NCBI RefSeq assembly: GCF_947507565.1
Contig: NC_089190.1
Coordinates: 1,922,001 to 1,986,000 of the forward strand
From: Oscarella lobularis
Lineage: Eukaryota > Porifera > Homoscleromorpha > Homosclerophorida > Oscarellidae
Length of the DNA stretch: 64,000 nt
Direction of reading: 5' to 3'
The notes beneath the pieces are model-generated. The model did not search any database, was not told the DNA's origin, and worked only from the letters and a program-made list of their open reading frames with translations. The position numbers were made by a program, and so were the translations under genes. Below, piece by piece: positions 39,571-49,760 of this stretch (position 1 is the first letter of the stretch; every line of letters starts with the position of its first letter).

Positions 39571-40257
39571 GCACAAACGCTGGAAACATGTTCCCTTACC
39601 TATAATGAATAAACACTGGAAACATGTTCCCCTACCTATAATGAATAAACGCTGGAAACATGTCCCCCTACCTATAATGAATAAACGCTGGAAACATGTT
39701 CCCCTACGTATATTGAATAAACGCTGGAAACATGTTCCCCTATCTATAATGAATAAACGGTGATAACATGTTCCCCTTCCTATAATGAATAAACGCTGGA
39801 AACATGTTCCCCTACCTATAATGAATAAGCGCTGATAACATGTTCCCCTTCCAATAATGAATAAACGCTGGAAACATGTTTCCCTACCTATAATGAATAA
39901 ACGCTGGAAACATGTTCCCTTCCTATAATGAATAAACGCTGGAAACATGTTTCCCTACCTATAATGAATAAACGCTGATAACATGTTCCCCTTCCCATAA
40001 TGAATAAACGCTGGAAACATGTTTCCCTAGCTATAGTGAATAAACGCTGGAAACATGTTCCCCAACCTATAATGAATAAACGCTGGAAACATGTTCCCCT
40101 ACCTATAATGAACAAACGCTAGAAACATGTTCCCCTACCTATAATGAATAAACGCTGGTAACATGTTCCCCTATCTATAATGAATAAACACTGGAAACAT
40201 GTTCCCCTACCTGTAATGAATAAGCGCTGGAAACATGTTCCCATACCTATAATGAAT
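39571..40257 (+). repeat. 36-bp minisatellite, array 2
   Basis: About 19 units of the same 36-bp repeat as array 1. The first 14 match array 1 unit for unit, including variants such as GGTGATAAC. It then passes directly into the 15/16-bp array. Confidence 0.97.
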
Positions 40258-41607
40258 GGGACAATTTGTCCTGGGACAATTTGTCCTGGGACAATTTGGC
40301 CTGGGGACAATTTTTCCTGGGGACAATTTTTCTTGGGACAATTTATCCTGGGAGAATATTTCCTGGGACAATTTTTCCTGGGGACAATTTGTCTTGGGGA
40401 CAATTTTTCCTGGGACAATTTATCCTGGGAGAATATTTCCTGGGACAATTTGTCCTGGGGACAATTTGTCCTGGGACAATATTAAAATTGTCCTGGGGAC
40501 AATTTGTCCTGGGACAAATTGTCGTGGGGACAATTTGTCCTGGGACAGTTTGTCCTGGGACAATTTGTCATGGGGACAATTTGTCCTGGGACAATTTGTC
40601 CTGGGACAATTTGTCCTGGGGGCAATTTGTCCTGGGACATTTTGTGCTGGCAATTTGTCCTGGGACATTTTGTCCTGGGGACAATTTGTCCTGAGGACAA
40701 TTTTTCATGGGACAATTTGTCTTGGGGACAATTTGTTCTGGGACAATTTTTCCTCGGGTCAATTTGTTTTGAGACAATTTGTCTTGGGACAATTTGTCCT
40801 GGGACATTTTGTCCTGGGGACAATTTGTCCTGAGGACAATTTTTCATGGGACAATTTGTCTTGAGGACAATTTGTCCTGGGACAATTTATCCTGGGAGAA
40901 TATTTCCTGGGACAATTTGTCCTGAGGACAATTTTTCACGGGACAATTTGTCGTGGGACAATTTATCCTGGGGACAATTTGTCCTGGGGACAATTTGTCC
41001 TGGGACAATTTTTCCTGGGGACAATTTGTCCTGGGACAATTTGTCTTGGGACAATTTGTCCTGGGACAATTTGTCCTGGAGACAATTTGTCCTGAGGACA
41101 ATTTTTCATGGGACAATTTGTCTTGGGGAGAATTTGTCCTGGGACAATTTATCCTGGGAGAATATTTCTTGGGACAATTTGTCCTGGGGACAATTTGTCC
41201 TGGGACAATATTAAAATTGTCCTGGGGACAATTTGTCCTGAGGAAAATTTGTCCTGAGGACAATTTGTCCTGGGACAAATTGTCGTGGGGACAATTTGTC
41301 CTGGGACAGTTTGTCCTGGGACAATTTGTCATGGGGACAATTTGTCCTGGGACGTTTTGTGCTGGGGACAATTTGTCCTGGGACATTTTGTCCTGGGGAC
41401 AATTTGTCCTGGGACAATTTTTCCTGGGGAAAATTTTTCCTGGGACAATTTGTCTTGGGACAATTTGTCCTGGGCTGGGACAATTTGTCCTGGGGACAAT
41501 TTTTTCCAGGGACAATTTGTCCTGGGACAATTTGTCCTGGGAATATTCGTCCTTGCGACAATTTGTCCTGAGGACAATTTTTCCTGGGACAATTTGTCTT
41601 GGGGACA
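40258..41607 (+). repeat. 15/16-bp tandem repeat, left arm
   Basis: Tandem CTGGGACAATTTGTC (15 bp) and CTGGGGACAATTTGTC (16 bp) units with variants (TTTTTCC, TTTATCC). The core GACAATTTGTC is almost its own reverse complement. Spurious DNLSWDNLSW-type ORFs result. A variant acaatattaaaattgtcc recurs at about 40477 and 41206. Confidence 0.97.
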
Positions 41608-41632
41608 AGGGTTAGAGTTAGGGTTAGGGTTA
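41608..41632 (+). repeat. Short telomere-like TTAGGG stretch
   Basis: agggttagagttagggttagggtta: about three TTAGGG units, one degenerate, exactly at the end of the 15/16-bp array. Confidence 0.8.
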
Positions 41633-42206
41633 TGAAAGGAAAATGCACTAAGGCAGAGCTGGATCAACCGCTATATCCATTACCGACCAGCAACGTGACA
41701 AGGTTAGGTAAGTAGTGAAGGATGTAGTATGGTCATTGGTGATTGTATGTTTATATGTAGGAATAATGTGCGTCACAGCACTTTGGATTATATCCGTGTG
41801 TTGTCAATGACCAGGTGTGCTGCCACGAGTGCACTCAATCATAGATTTCATTCATCTGGCATATCAGGGGAGGCAAATCATGTCACCCCTTGTCGTGTGC
41901 TCTCTGGGAGAGATTATGAGTAATATATGAGCCCTCCTATCTAGGGGGTGGGCGACGACTGGAGGGCAACTAGACAAAGGAGGAGGGAGGGGGGGGGAAG
42001 GAGTAACGCGAGTGGGGTTATGGCGAGGGTTCGATTACCTAGGGAGGGGACGGAGTGCTGCTTTAGGTTTCATTTTGGATAAGGGGAGTTAATAAAAGCA
42101 CCTTTAAGAAATTTGCGGTAACCATGGCAACGGTCGGTTTAGAGGATTACTTAGTGTTAGATCTCTGGAAAGGGTGGTTGGGAGTCTAGTCTATGCTCGT
42201 TAGGGA
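41633..42206. other. Unique spacer inside the repeat block
   Basis: About 570 bp with a G-rich patch at 41945-42000. Only short ORFs are present and I recognise no gene or element. Confidence 0.5.
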
Positions 42207-42430
42207 TTTGATTTAATTTATTTAATAAGCATTATGAATTCGATTTAATTTAATTAATAATTATTAGGGATTCGATTTAATTTAATTAATAATTATTAGG
42301 AATTTGATTTAATAATTATTAGGGATTCAATTTAATTTATTTAATAATTATTAGGGAATCGATTTAATTTATTTAATAATTATTAGGAATTCGATTTAAT
42401 TTATTTAATAATTATTAGGGATTCGATTTG
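42207..42430 (+). repeat. ~32-bp AT-rich tandem repeat derived from an exon/intron boundary
   Basis: About seven copies of gggattcgatttaattta + ttaataattatta, ending at the first exon of the glutamate dehydrogenase fragment. The last unit supplies that exon's first codons (Gly-Ile-Arg-Phe). Each unit therefore carries an acceptor-like ttattag|ggattcgattt. Confidence 0.85.
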
Positions 42431-42903
42431 ATGAGGCTGTTGATGCCGATGAAGTGACGGCTTTGGCTTCTCTAATGACGTACAAGTGCGCTATTGTCGA
42501 CGTTCCCTTTGGCGGCGCCAAGGCCGGCGTGAAAATCAATCCGCAGAATTATTCCGTAGGATAAATAAATAAATAAATAAATGACGTCATAATTTTCTGG
42601 TGTTTAGATCAGCGAGTTGGAGCGAATTACGCGTCGATTTGCGATGGAATTGGCTAAGAAGAGTTTCCTTGGTAACCGTTCTTTAGAGTCTGGTCCTCCG
42701 TATTTTTATTTCTTTATGTGTCTAGGTCCTGGGATCGATGTTCCCGCTCCCGACATGGGAACGGGCGAGCGCGAAATGAGCTGGATAGCCGATACGTATT
42801 CGATGACCATTGGCCACGGCGACATCAACGCGCACGCGTGCATAACGGGAAAGCCGATCAGTCAGGGTGGAATACACGGACGCGTATCAGCTACAGGAAG
42901 AGT
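42420..42903 (+). pseudogene. Glutamate dehydrogenase fragment (three internal exons)
   Basis: Three exons with proper GT..AG borders read [20 protein letters not shown] .. [20 protein letters not shown] (42420-42558), [20 protein letters not shown] (42608-42672) and [20 protein letters not shown] .. [18 protein letters not shown] (42726-42902). These match the catalytic half of GLUD-type glutamate dehydrogenase, including the Lys of FGGAKAG. No upstream mitochondrial leader exons and no downstream NAD-domain exons are found. The exons look uncorrupted, so this may be a piece of a real gene stranded by misassembly, or a captured fragment. Confidence 0.85.
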
Positions 42904-43158
42904 AAGAAAGAAAGGGAGAAGATCCTTTTATGAATAGATAGATAGGCTGACCTGATTGTGAGATAGAGAAACGTTTTTATGGGAATCCTTTGATTGGGGT
43001 TCATCTATAGGAAGAGTGAGCGTATAGGCATCCTAGTCCTTTAATAGAGAAACGTAGCGCTGACCTGATGCTGTCCTCTCCCCGCTTTCTTCTCATTTGG
43101 ACGCGTTTTGGCTACGGGAAGAAAGAAAGGGAGAGGATCCTTTTATGAATAGATAGAT
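42904..43158. other. Spacer bounded by a 40-bp direct repeat
   Basis: aagaaagaaagggaga followed by gatccttttatgaatagata occurs at 42904-42943 and again at 43119-43158, the second copy touching the 9-bp array. GDH intron-like sequence lies between. No gene seen. Confidence 0.75.
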
Positions 43159-46100
43159 GTAGTAGTTGCAGTAGTTGTAGTAGTTGCAGTAGTTGCAGTC
43201 GTTGCAGTAGTTGTAGTAGTTGCAGTCGTTGCAGTCGTTGCAGTAGTTGCAGTCGTTGCAGTCGTTGCAGTAGTTGTAGTAGTTGTAGTAGTTGCAGTAG
43301 TTATAGTAGTTGCAGTAGTTGCAGTAGTTGTAGTAGTTGCAGTAGTTGCAGTCGTTGCAGTAGTTGTAGTAGTTGTAGTAGTTGCAGTCGTTGCAGTAGT
43401 TGTAGTAGTTGCAGTAGTTGCAGTAGTTGTAGTAGTTGCAGTAGTTGCAGTCGTTGCAGTAGTTGTAGTAGTTGCAGTAGTTGCAGTAGTTGTAGTAGTT
43501 GCAGTAGTTGCAGTCGTTGCAGTAGTTGTAGTAGTTGCAGTAGTTGTAGTAGTTGCAGTAGTTGCAGTAGTTGTAGTAGTTGTAGTAGTTGCAGTAGTTG
43601 TAGTAGTTGTAGTAGTTGCAGTAGTTATAGTAGTTGCAGTCGTTGCAGTAGTTGCAGTTGCAGTCATTGCAGTAGTTGCAGTAGTTGCAGTAGATGCAGT
43701 AGTTGTAGTAGTTGCAGTAGTTGCAGTAGTTGTAGTAGTTGCAGTAGTTATAGTAGTTGTAGTAGTTGCAGTCGTTGCAGTAGTTGTAGTAGTTGCAGTA
43801 GTTGCAGTAGTTGTAGTAGTTGCAGTAGTTGCAGTCGTTGCAGTAGTTGTAGTAGTTGCAGTAGTTGCAGTAGTTGTAGTAGTTGCAGTAGTTGCAGTCG
43901 TTGCAGTAGTTGCAGTAGTTGTAGTAGTTGTAGTAGTTGCAGTAGTTGCAGTAGTTGCAGTAGTTGCAGTAGTTGCAGTCATTGCAGTAGTTTCAGTCGT
44001 TGCAGTCATTGTAGTAGTTGCAGTAGTTGCAGTAGTTGCAGTAGTTGTAGTAGTTGCAGTAGTTGCAGTCATTGTATTAGTTGCAGTAGTTGCAGTAGTT
44101 GCAGTCGTTGCAGTCATTGCAGTCGTTGCAGTCATTGTAGTAGTTGCAGTAGTTGTAGTAGTTGTAGTAGTTGCAGTAGTTGCAGTAGTTGTAGTAGTTG
44201 CAGTAGTTGCAGTCATTGCAGTCGTTGCAGTCATTGTAGTAGTTGCAGTAGTTGCAGTAGTTGCAGTAGTTGTAGTAGTTGCAGTAGTTGCAGTCATTGT
44301 AGTAGTTGCAGTAGTTGCAGTAGTTGCAGTCGTTGCAGTCATTGCAGTCGTTGCAGTCATTGTAGTAGTTGCAGTAGTTGTAGTAGTTGCAGTAGTTGTA
44401 GTAGTTGCAGTAGTTGTAGCCGTTGTAGTCGTTGTAGCCGTTGTAGCCGTTGTAGTCGTTGTAGCCTTTGTAGCCGTTGTAGTAGTTGTAGCCGTTGTAG
44501 TCGTTGTAGCCGTTGTAGCCGTTGTAGTTGTTGTAGTAGTTGTAGCCGTTGTAGCCGTTGTAGTCGTTGTAGCCGTTGTAGTCATTGTAATCGTTGTAGC
44601 CGTTGTAGTCGTTGTAGCCGTTGTAGCCGTTGTAGTCGTTGTACCGTTGTAGCCGTTGTAGTGGTTGTAGCCTTTGTAGTGGTTGTAGCCGTTGTAGCCG
44701 TTGTAGTCGTTGTAGCCTTTGTAGCCGTTGTAGTAGTTGTAGCCGTTGTAGTAGTTGTAGCCGTTGTAGTCGTTGTAGCCGTTGTAGTCGTTGTAGCCGT
44801 TGTAGTCGTTGTAGTCGTTGTAGCCGTTGTAGCCGTTGTAGTCGTTGTAGCCGTTGTAGTCGTTGTAGCCGTTGTAGTCGTGGTAGCCGTTGTAGTCGTT
44901 GTAGCCGTTGTAGCCGTTGTAGCCGTTGTAGTCGTTGTAGTCGTTGTAGCCGTTGTAGTCGTTGTACCGTTGTAGCCGTTGTAGTGGTTGTAGCCTTTGT
45001 AGTGGTTGTAGCCGTTGTAGCCGTTGTAGTCGTTGTAGCCTTTGTAGCCGTTGTAGTAGTTGTAGCCGTTGTAGTCGTTGTAGCCGTTGTAGTGGTTGTA
45101 GCCGTTGTAGTGGTTGTAGCCTTTGTAGTGGTTGTAGCCGTTGTAGCCGTTGTAGTCGTTGTAGCCTTTGTAGCCGTTGTAGTAGTTGTAGCCGTTGTAG
45201 TCGTTGTAGCCGTTGTAGTAGTTGTAGCCGTTGTAGTGGTTGTAGCCGTTGTAGCCGTTGTAGTCGTTGTAGCCGTTGTAGCCGTTGTAGTCGTTGTAGC
45301 CGTTGTAGCCGTTGTAGTCGTTGTAGCCTTTGTAGCCGTTGTAGTCGTTGTAGCCGTTGTAGTCGTTGTAGCCGTTGTACCCGTTGTAGTCGTTGTAGCC
45401 GTTGTAGTCGTTGTAGCCGTTGTAGTCGTTGTAGCCGTTGTAGTCGATGTAGTCGTTGTAGTCATTGTAGCCGTTGTAGTCGTTGTAGCCGTTGTAGTCG
45501 TTGTAGCCGTTGTAGTCGTTGTAGCCGTTGTACCCGTTGTAGTCGTTGTAGCCGTTGTAGTCGTTGTAGCCGTTGTAGTCGTTGTAGCCGTTGTACCCGT
45601 TGTAGTCGTTGTAGTCGATGTAGTCGTTGTAGCCGTTGTAGTCGTTGTAGCCGTTGTAGCCGTTGTACCCGTTGTAGTCGTTGTAGCCGTTGTAGTCGTT
45701 GTAGCCGTTGTAGTAGTTGTAGCCGTTGTAGTCGTTGTAGCCGTTGTAGTCGTTGTAGCCGTTGTAGCCGTTGTAGTCGTTGTAGCCGTTGTAGTCGTTG
45801 TAGCCGTTGTAGCCGTTGTAGCCGTTGTAGCCGTTGTAGTCGTTGTAGTCATTGTAGCCGTTGTAGTCGTTGTAGCCGTTGTACCCGTTGTAGTCGTTGT
45901 AGCCGTTGTAGTCGTTGTAGCCGTTGTAGTCATTGTAGCCGTTGTAGTCGTTGTAGCCGTTGTAGTCGTTGTAGCCGTTGTAGCCGTTGTAGTCGTTGTA
46001 GCCGTTGTAGTCGTTGTAGCCGTTGTAGTCGTTGTAGCCGTTGTAGTCGCTGTAGCCGCTGTAGCCGTTGTAGCCGTTGTAGCCGTTGTAGTCGTTGTAG

Positions 46101-48514
46101 CCGTTGTAGTCGTTGTAGCCGTTGTACCCGTTGTAGTCGTTGTAGCCGTTGTAGTCGTTGTAGCCGTTGTAGTCGTTGTAGCCGTTGTAGTCGTTGTAGC
46201 CGTTGTAGCCGTTGTAGCCGTTGTAGTCGTTGTAGTCGTTGTAGCCGTTGTAGTCGTTGTAGCCGTTGTAGCCGTTGTAGCCGTTGTAGTCGTTGTAGCC
46301 GTTGTAGTCGTTGTAGCCGTTGTAGTCGATGTAGTCGTTGTAGCCGTTGTAGTCGTTGTAGCCGTTGTAGCCGTTGTAGTCGTTGTAGCCTTTGTAGCCG
46401 TTGTAGTCGTTGTAGCCGTTGTAGTCGTTGTAGCCGTTGTACCCGTTGTAGTCGTTGTAGCCGTTGTAGTCGTTGTAGCCGTTGTAGTCATTGTAGCCGT
46501 TGTAGTCGTTGTAGCCGTTGTAGTCGTTGTAGCCGTTGTAGCCGTTGTAGTCGTTGTAGCCGTTGTAGTCATTGTAGCCGTTGTAGTCGTTGTAGCCGTT
46601 GTAGTCGTTGTAGCCGTTGTAGCCGTTGTAGTCGTTGTAGCCGTTGTAGTCGTTGTAGCCGTTGTAGTCGTTGTAGTCGTTGTACCCGTTGTAGCCGTTG
46701 TAGTCGTTGTAGCCGTTGTAGTCGTTGTAGCCGTTGTAGTCGTTGTAGCCGTTGTAGTCGTTGTAGCCGTTGTAGCCGTTGTAGCCGTTGTAGTCGTTGT
46801 AGCCGTTGTACCCGTTGTAGTCGTTGTAGCCGTTGTAGTCGTTGTAGCCGTTGTAGTCGTTGTAGTCGTTGTAGCCGTTGTAGTCGTTGTAGCCGTTGTA
46901 GTCGTTGTAGCCGTTGTAGCCGTTGTAGTCGTTGTAGCCGTTGTAGTCATTGTAGCCGTTGTAGTCCTTGCAGTAGTTGCAGTAGTTGTAGTAGTTGCAG
47001 TAGTTGCAGTCATTGCAGTCGTTGCAGTCATTGTAGTAGTTGCAGTAGTTGCAGTAGTTGCAGTCGTTGCAGTCATTGCAGTCGTTGCAGTCATTGTAGT
47101 AGTTGCAGTAGTTGCAGTCATTGTAGTAGTTGCAGTAGTTGCAGTAGTTGCAGTCGTTGCAGTCATTGCAGTCGTTGCAGTCATTGTAGTAGTTGCAGTA
47201 GTTGCAGTCATTGCAGTAGTTGCAGTAGTTGCAGTAGTTGTAGTAGTTGCAGTAGTTGCAGTCATTGCAGTCGTTGCAGTCATTGTCGTAGTTGCAGTAG
47301 TTGCAGTAGTTGCAGTAGTTGTAGTAGTTGCAGTAGTTGCAGTCATTGTAGTAGTTGCAGTCATTGTAGTAGTTGCAGTAGTTGTAGTTGTTGCAGTAGT
47401 TGTAGTAGTTGCAGTAGTTGCAGTAGTTGCAGTAGTTGTAGTAGTTGCAGTAGTTGTAGTAGTTGCAGTAGTTGCAGTCATTGCAGTAGTTGCAGTAGTT
47501 GCAGTAGTTGTAGTAGTTGTAGTAGTTGCAGTAGTTGTAGTAGTTGCAGTAGTTGCAGTCATTGCAGTCGTTGCAGTCATTGTAGTAGTTGCAGTAGTTG
47601 TAGTAGTTGCAGTAGTTGCAGTCATTGCAGTCGTTGCAGTCATTGTAGTAGTTGCAGTAGTTGCAGTAGTTGCAGTAGTTCTAGTAGTTGCAGTAGTTGC
47701 AGTCATTGCAGTAGTTGCAGTAGTTGCAGTAGTTGTAGTAGTTGTAGTAGTTGCAGTAGTTGCAGTAGTTGTAGTAGTTGCAGTAGTTGCAGTCGTTGAA
47801 GTAGTTGTAGTAGTTGCAGTAGTTGTAGTAGTTGCAGTAGTTGCAGTAGTTGTAGTAGTTGTAGTAGTTGCAGTAGTTGTAGTAGTTGTAGTAGTTGTAG
47901 TAGTTGTAGTAGTTGCAGTAGTTGTAGTAGTTGTAGTAGTTGCAGTAGTTGTAGTAGTTGCAGTAGTTGCAGTAGTTGTAGTAGTTGCAGTAGTTGCAGT
48001 CGTTGCAGTCGTTGCAGTCGTTGCAGTTGCAGTCATTGCAGTAGTTGCAGTAGTTGCAGTAGATGCAGTAGTTGTAGTAGTTGCAGTAGTTGCAGTAGTT
48101 GTAGTAGTTGCAGTAGTTATAGTAGTTGTAGTAGTTGCAGTCGTTGCAGTAGTTGTAGTAGTTGCAGTAGTTGCAGTAGTTGTAGTAGTTGCAGTAGTTG
48201 CAGTCGTTGCAGTAGTTGTAGTAGTTGCAGTAGTTGCAGTAGTTGTAGTAGTTGCAGTAGTTGCAGTAGTTGCAGTAGTTGCAGTTGCAGTCATTGCAGT
48301 AGTTGCAGTAGTTGCAGTAGATGCAGTAGTTGTAGTAGTTGCAGTAGTTGCAGTAGTTGTAGTAGTTGCAGTAGTTATAGTAGTTGCAGTAGTTGCAGTA
48401 GTTGTAGTAGTTGCAGTAGTTGCAGTAGTTGCAGTCGTTGCAGTCGTTGCAGTCGTCGCAGTTGCAGTCATTGCAGTAGTTGCAGTAGTTGCAGTAGATG
48501 CAGTAGTTGTAGTA
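43159..48514 (+). repeat. 9-bp tandem array (about 595 units) with a homogenised 18-bp centre
   Basis: The basic unit is GTAGTTGCA/GTAGTTGTA/GTCGTTGCA. Outer zones (43159-44416 and 46969-48514) mix these variants. The central zone (44417-46968) is dominated by an 18-bp higher-order unit GTAGCCGTTGTAGTCGTT with scattered variants. Period 9 keeps all frames open, giving ORFs of up to about 1500 codons of Thr/Ala, Val/Ala or Arg-Cys-Ser repeats on both strands. There is no start context, splice structure or complexity to support coding. Confidence 0.97.
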
Positions 48515-49041
48515 GGGGACAATTTGTTCTGGGACAATGTTAAAATTGTCCTGGCGACAATTTGTCCTGAGGACAATTTGTCCTGAGGACAATTTGTCCT
48601 GGGACAAATTGTCGTGGGGACAATTTGTCCCGGGACAGTTTGTCCTGGGACAATTTGTCCCGGGACAGTTTGTCCTGGGCCAATTTAAATTGTCCTAGGG
48701 ACAATTTGTCCTGGCACAATATTAAAATTGTCCTGGGCATTTTCTCCTGGGACAATTTGTCCTGGGACAATTTGTCCTGGGGACAATTTGTCCATCGACA
48801 ATTTGTCCTGTGACAATTTGTCCTGGGACAATTTATCCTGGGGACAATTTGTCCTGGGACAATTTGTCCTGGGGACAATTTGTCCTGAGACAATTTGTCC
48901 TGGGACAATTTTTCCTGGGACAATTTGTCCTGGGAACAATATGTCGTGGGTACAATTTGTCCTGGGTACAATTTGTCCTGGGACAATTTTTCCTGGGGAC
49001 AATTTGTCCTGGGACAATTTTACCTGGGGACAATTTGTCCT
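48515..49041 (+). repeat. 15/16-bp tandem repeat, right arm
   Basis: The same CTGGG(G)ACAATTTGTC family as 40258-41607, including the acaatattaaaattgtcc variant (about 48717), on the far side of the 9-bp array. Confidence 0.96.
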
Positions 49042-49240
49042 CCTACCTATTATGAATAAAAGCTGGTAACATGTTCCCCTATCTATAATGAATAAACTGT
49101 GGTCCCCTACCTATATTAAATATACGCTGGAAACATGCTCCCCTTCAAATAATGAATAAATGCTTGTAACATGTTCCCCTGCCTATAATGAATAAACGCT
49201 GGTCCCCTACCTATAATTATGAGCGCTGGTAACGTGTTTT
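49042..49240 (+). repeat. 36-bp minisatellite, array 3 (degenerate)
   Basis: About five diverged or partly deleted units of the 36-bp repeat (tatgaataaaagctggtaac.., ggtcccctacctata..), ending where the second copy of the WAP 3' end/GSTK1 5' segment begins. Confidence 0.93.
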
Positions 49241-49241
49241 C

Positions 49242-49760
49242 CCACGATGACGACGAATAAAAAAGAACCGATATTTTCTTTCTAGAATAGGCCGTGCAGC
49301 ACATATTATCGCACATTAGTTTTTGAATGAGGTACAGTACTACAGATTACTACAGTATTTAGCTAACGCACGTCGCACGATGGCAAAACTTCCAGTGAAA
49401 TTGTACTACGACGTCCTTTCTCCGTACTCTTGGCTCGGATTCGAAGTCAGTAAGCACTGCAGTGCACGGATCTCACATTAGACGTTGGAGATATAGGTGC
49501 TGTGTCGCTATCGCGAGCTCTGGCGACTCGACTTGCACTTCTGCCCCTTCCACCTCGGCGTCGTCGTCACCAAAGCAGGTGCAGCTAAACCCTAGCGTTT
49601 CTACGTCGTCAGGCAGTGCAGGATTTCGTTACTATTAGTGCAGAGGCCCCTACTTTTTTAGATCTAAGAGATCCCACACTCTATAGTCACACTGGGTGTT
49701 TTGTAATCAAAATTAGGCATTACTCCGCCGGGTTTAATCCCAGCCAAAGGCAAGTACATG
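49242..49760 (+). repeat. Direct duplicate of the WAP-3'end/GSTK1-5' segment (matches 39045-39566)
   Basis: About 520 bp identical apart from a few indels (for example acagattactacagtattta replacing the ctatttacacaacacgtctc region). It places the same segment on both sides of the nested repeat block. Confidence 0.9.

Noticed and set aside
36014-40115. 12-residue periodic ORFs (NKRWKHVPLPIM / FIIGRGTCFQRL)
   Set aside because: The 36-bp minisatellite read in frame; one of them begins in the broken GSTK1 exon but has no independent support.
40180-41667. ORFs with DNLSWDNLSW or QDKLSQDKLSP repeats
   Set aside because: Translations of the 15/16-bp tandem repeat in several frames and both strands; not genes.
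41729-41923. 64-codon ORF inside the repeat block
   Set aside because: No recognisable domain, no splice context and low coding character. It may be a worn repeat fragment but cannot be supported.
43159-48514. CRISPR array
   Set aside because: The units are contiguous without spacers and the genome is eukaryotic.
44077-48607. Very long ORFs (up to about 1500 codons) of Thr/Ala, Val/Ala, Arg-Cys-Ser and Asn/Tyr/Cys repeats on both strands
   Set aside because: They arise because the 9-bp satellite has a period divisible by three, which keeps all frames open. No splice signals, start context or complexity support coding.
39045-49760. Transposon with target-site duplication
   Set aside because: The flanking duplication is about 520 bp, far longer than known target-site duplications, and no transposase, terminal repeats or reverse transcriptase are visible. 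Segmental duplication or assembly error is more likely.
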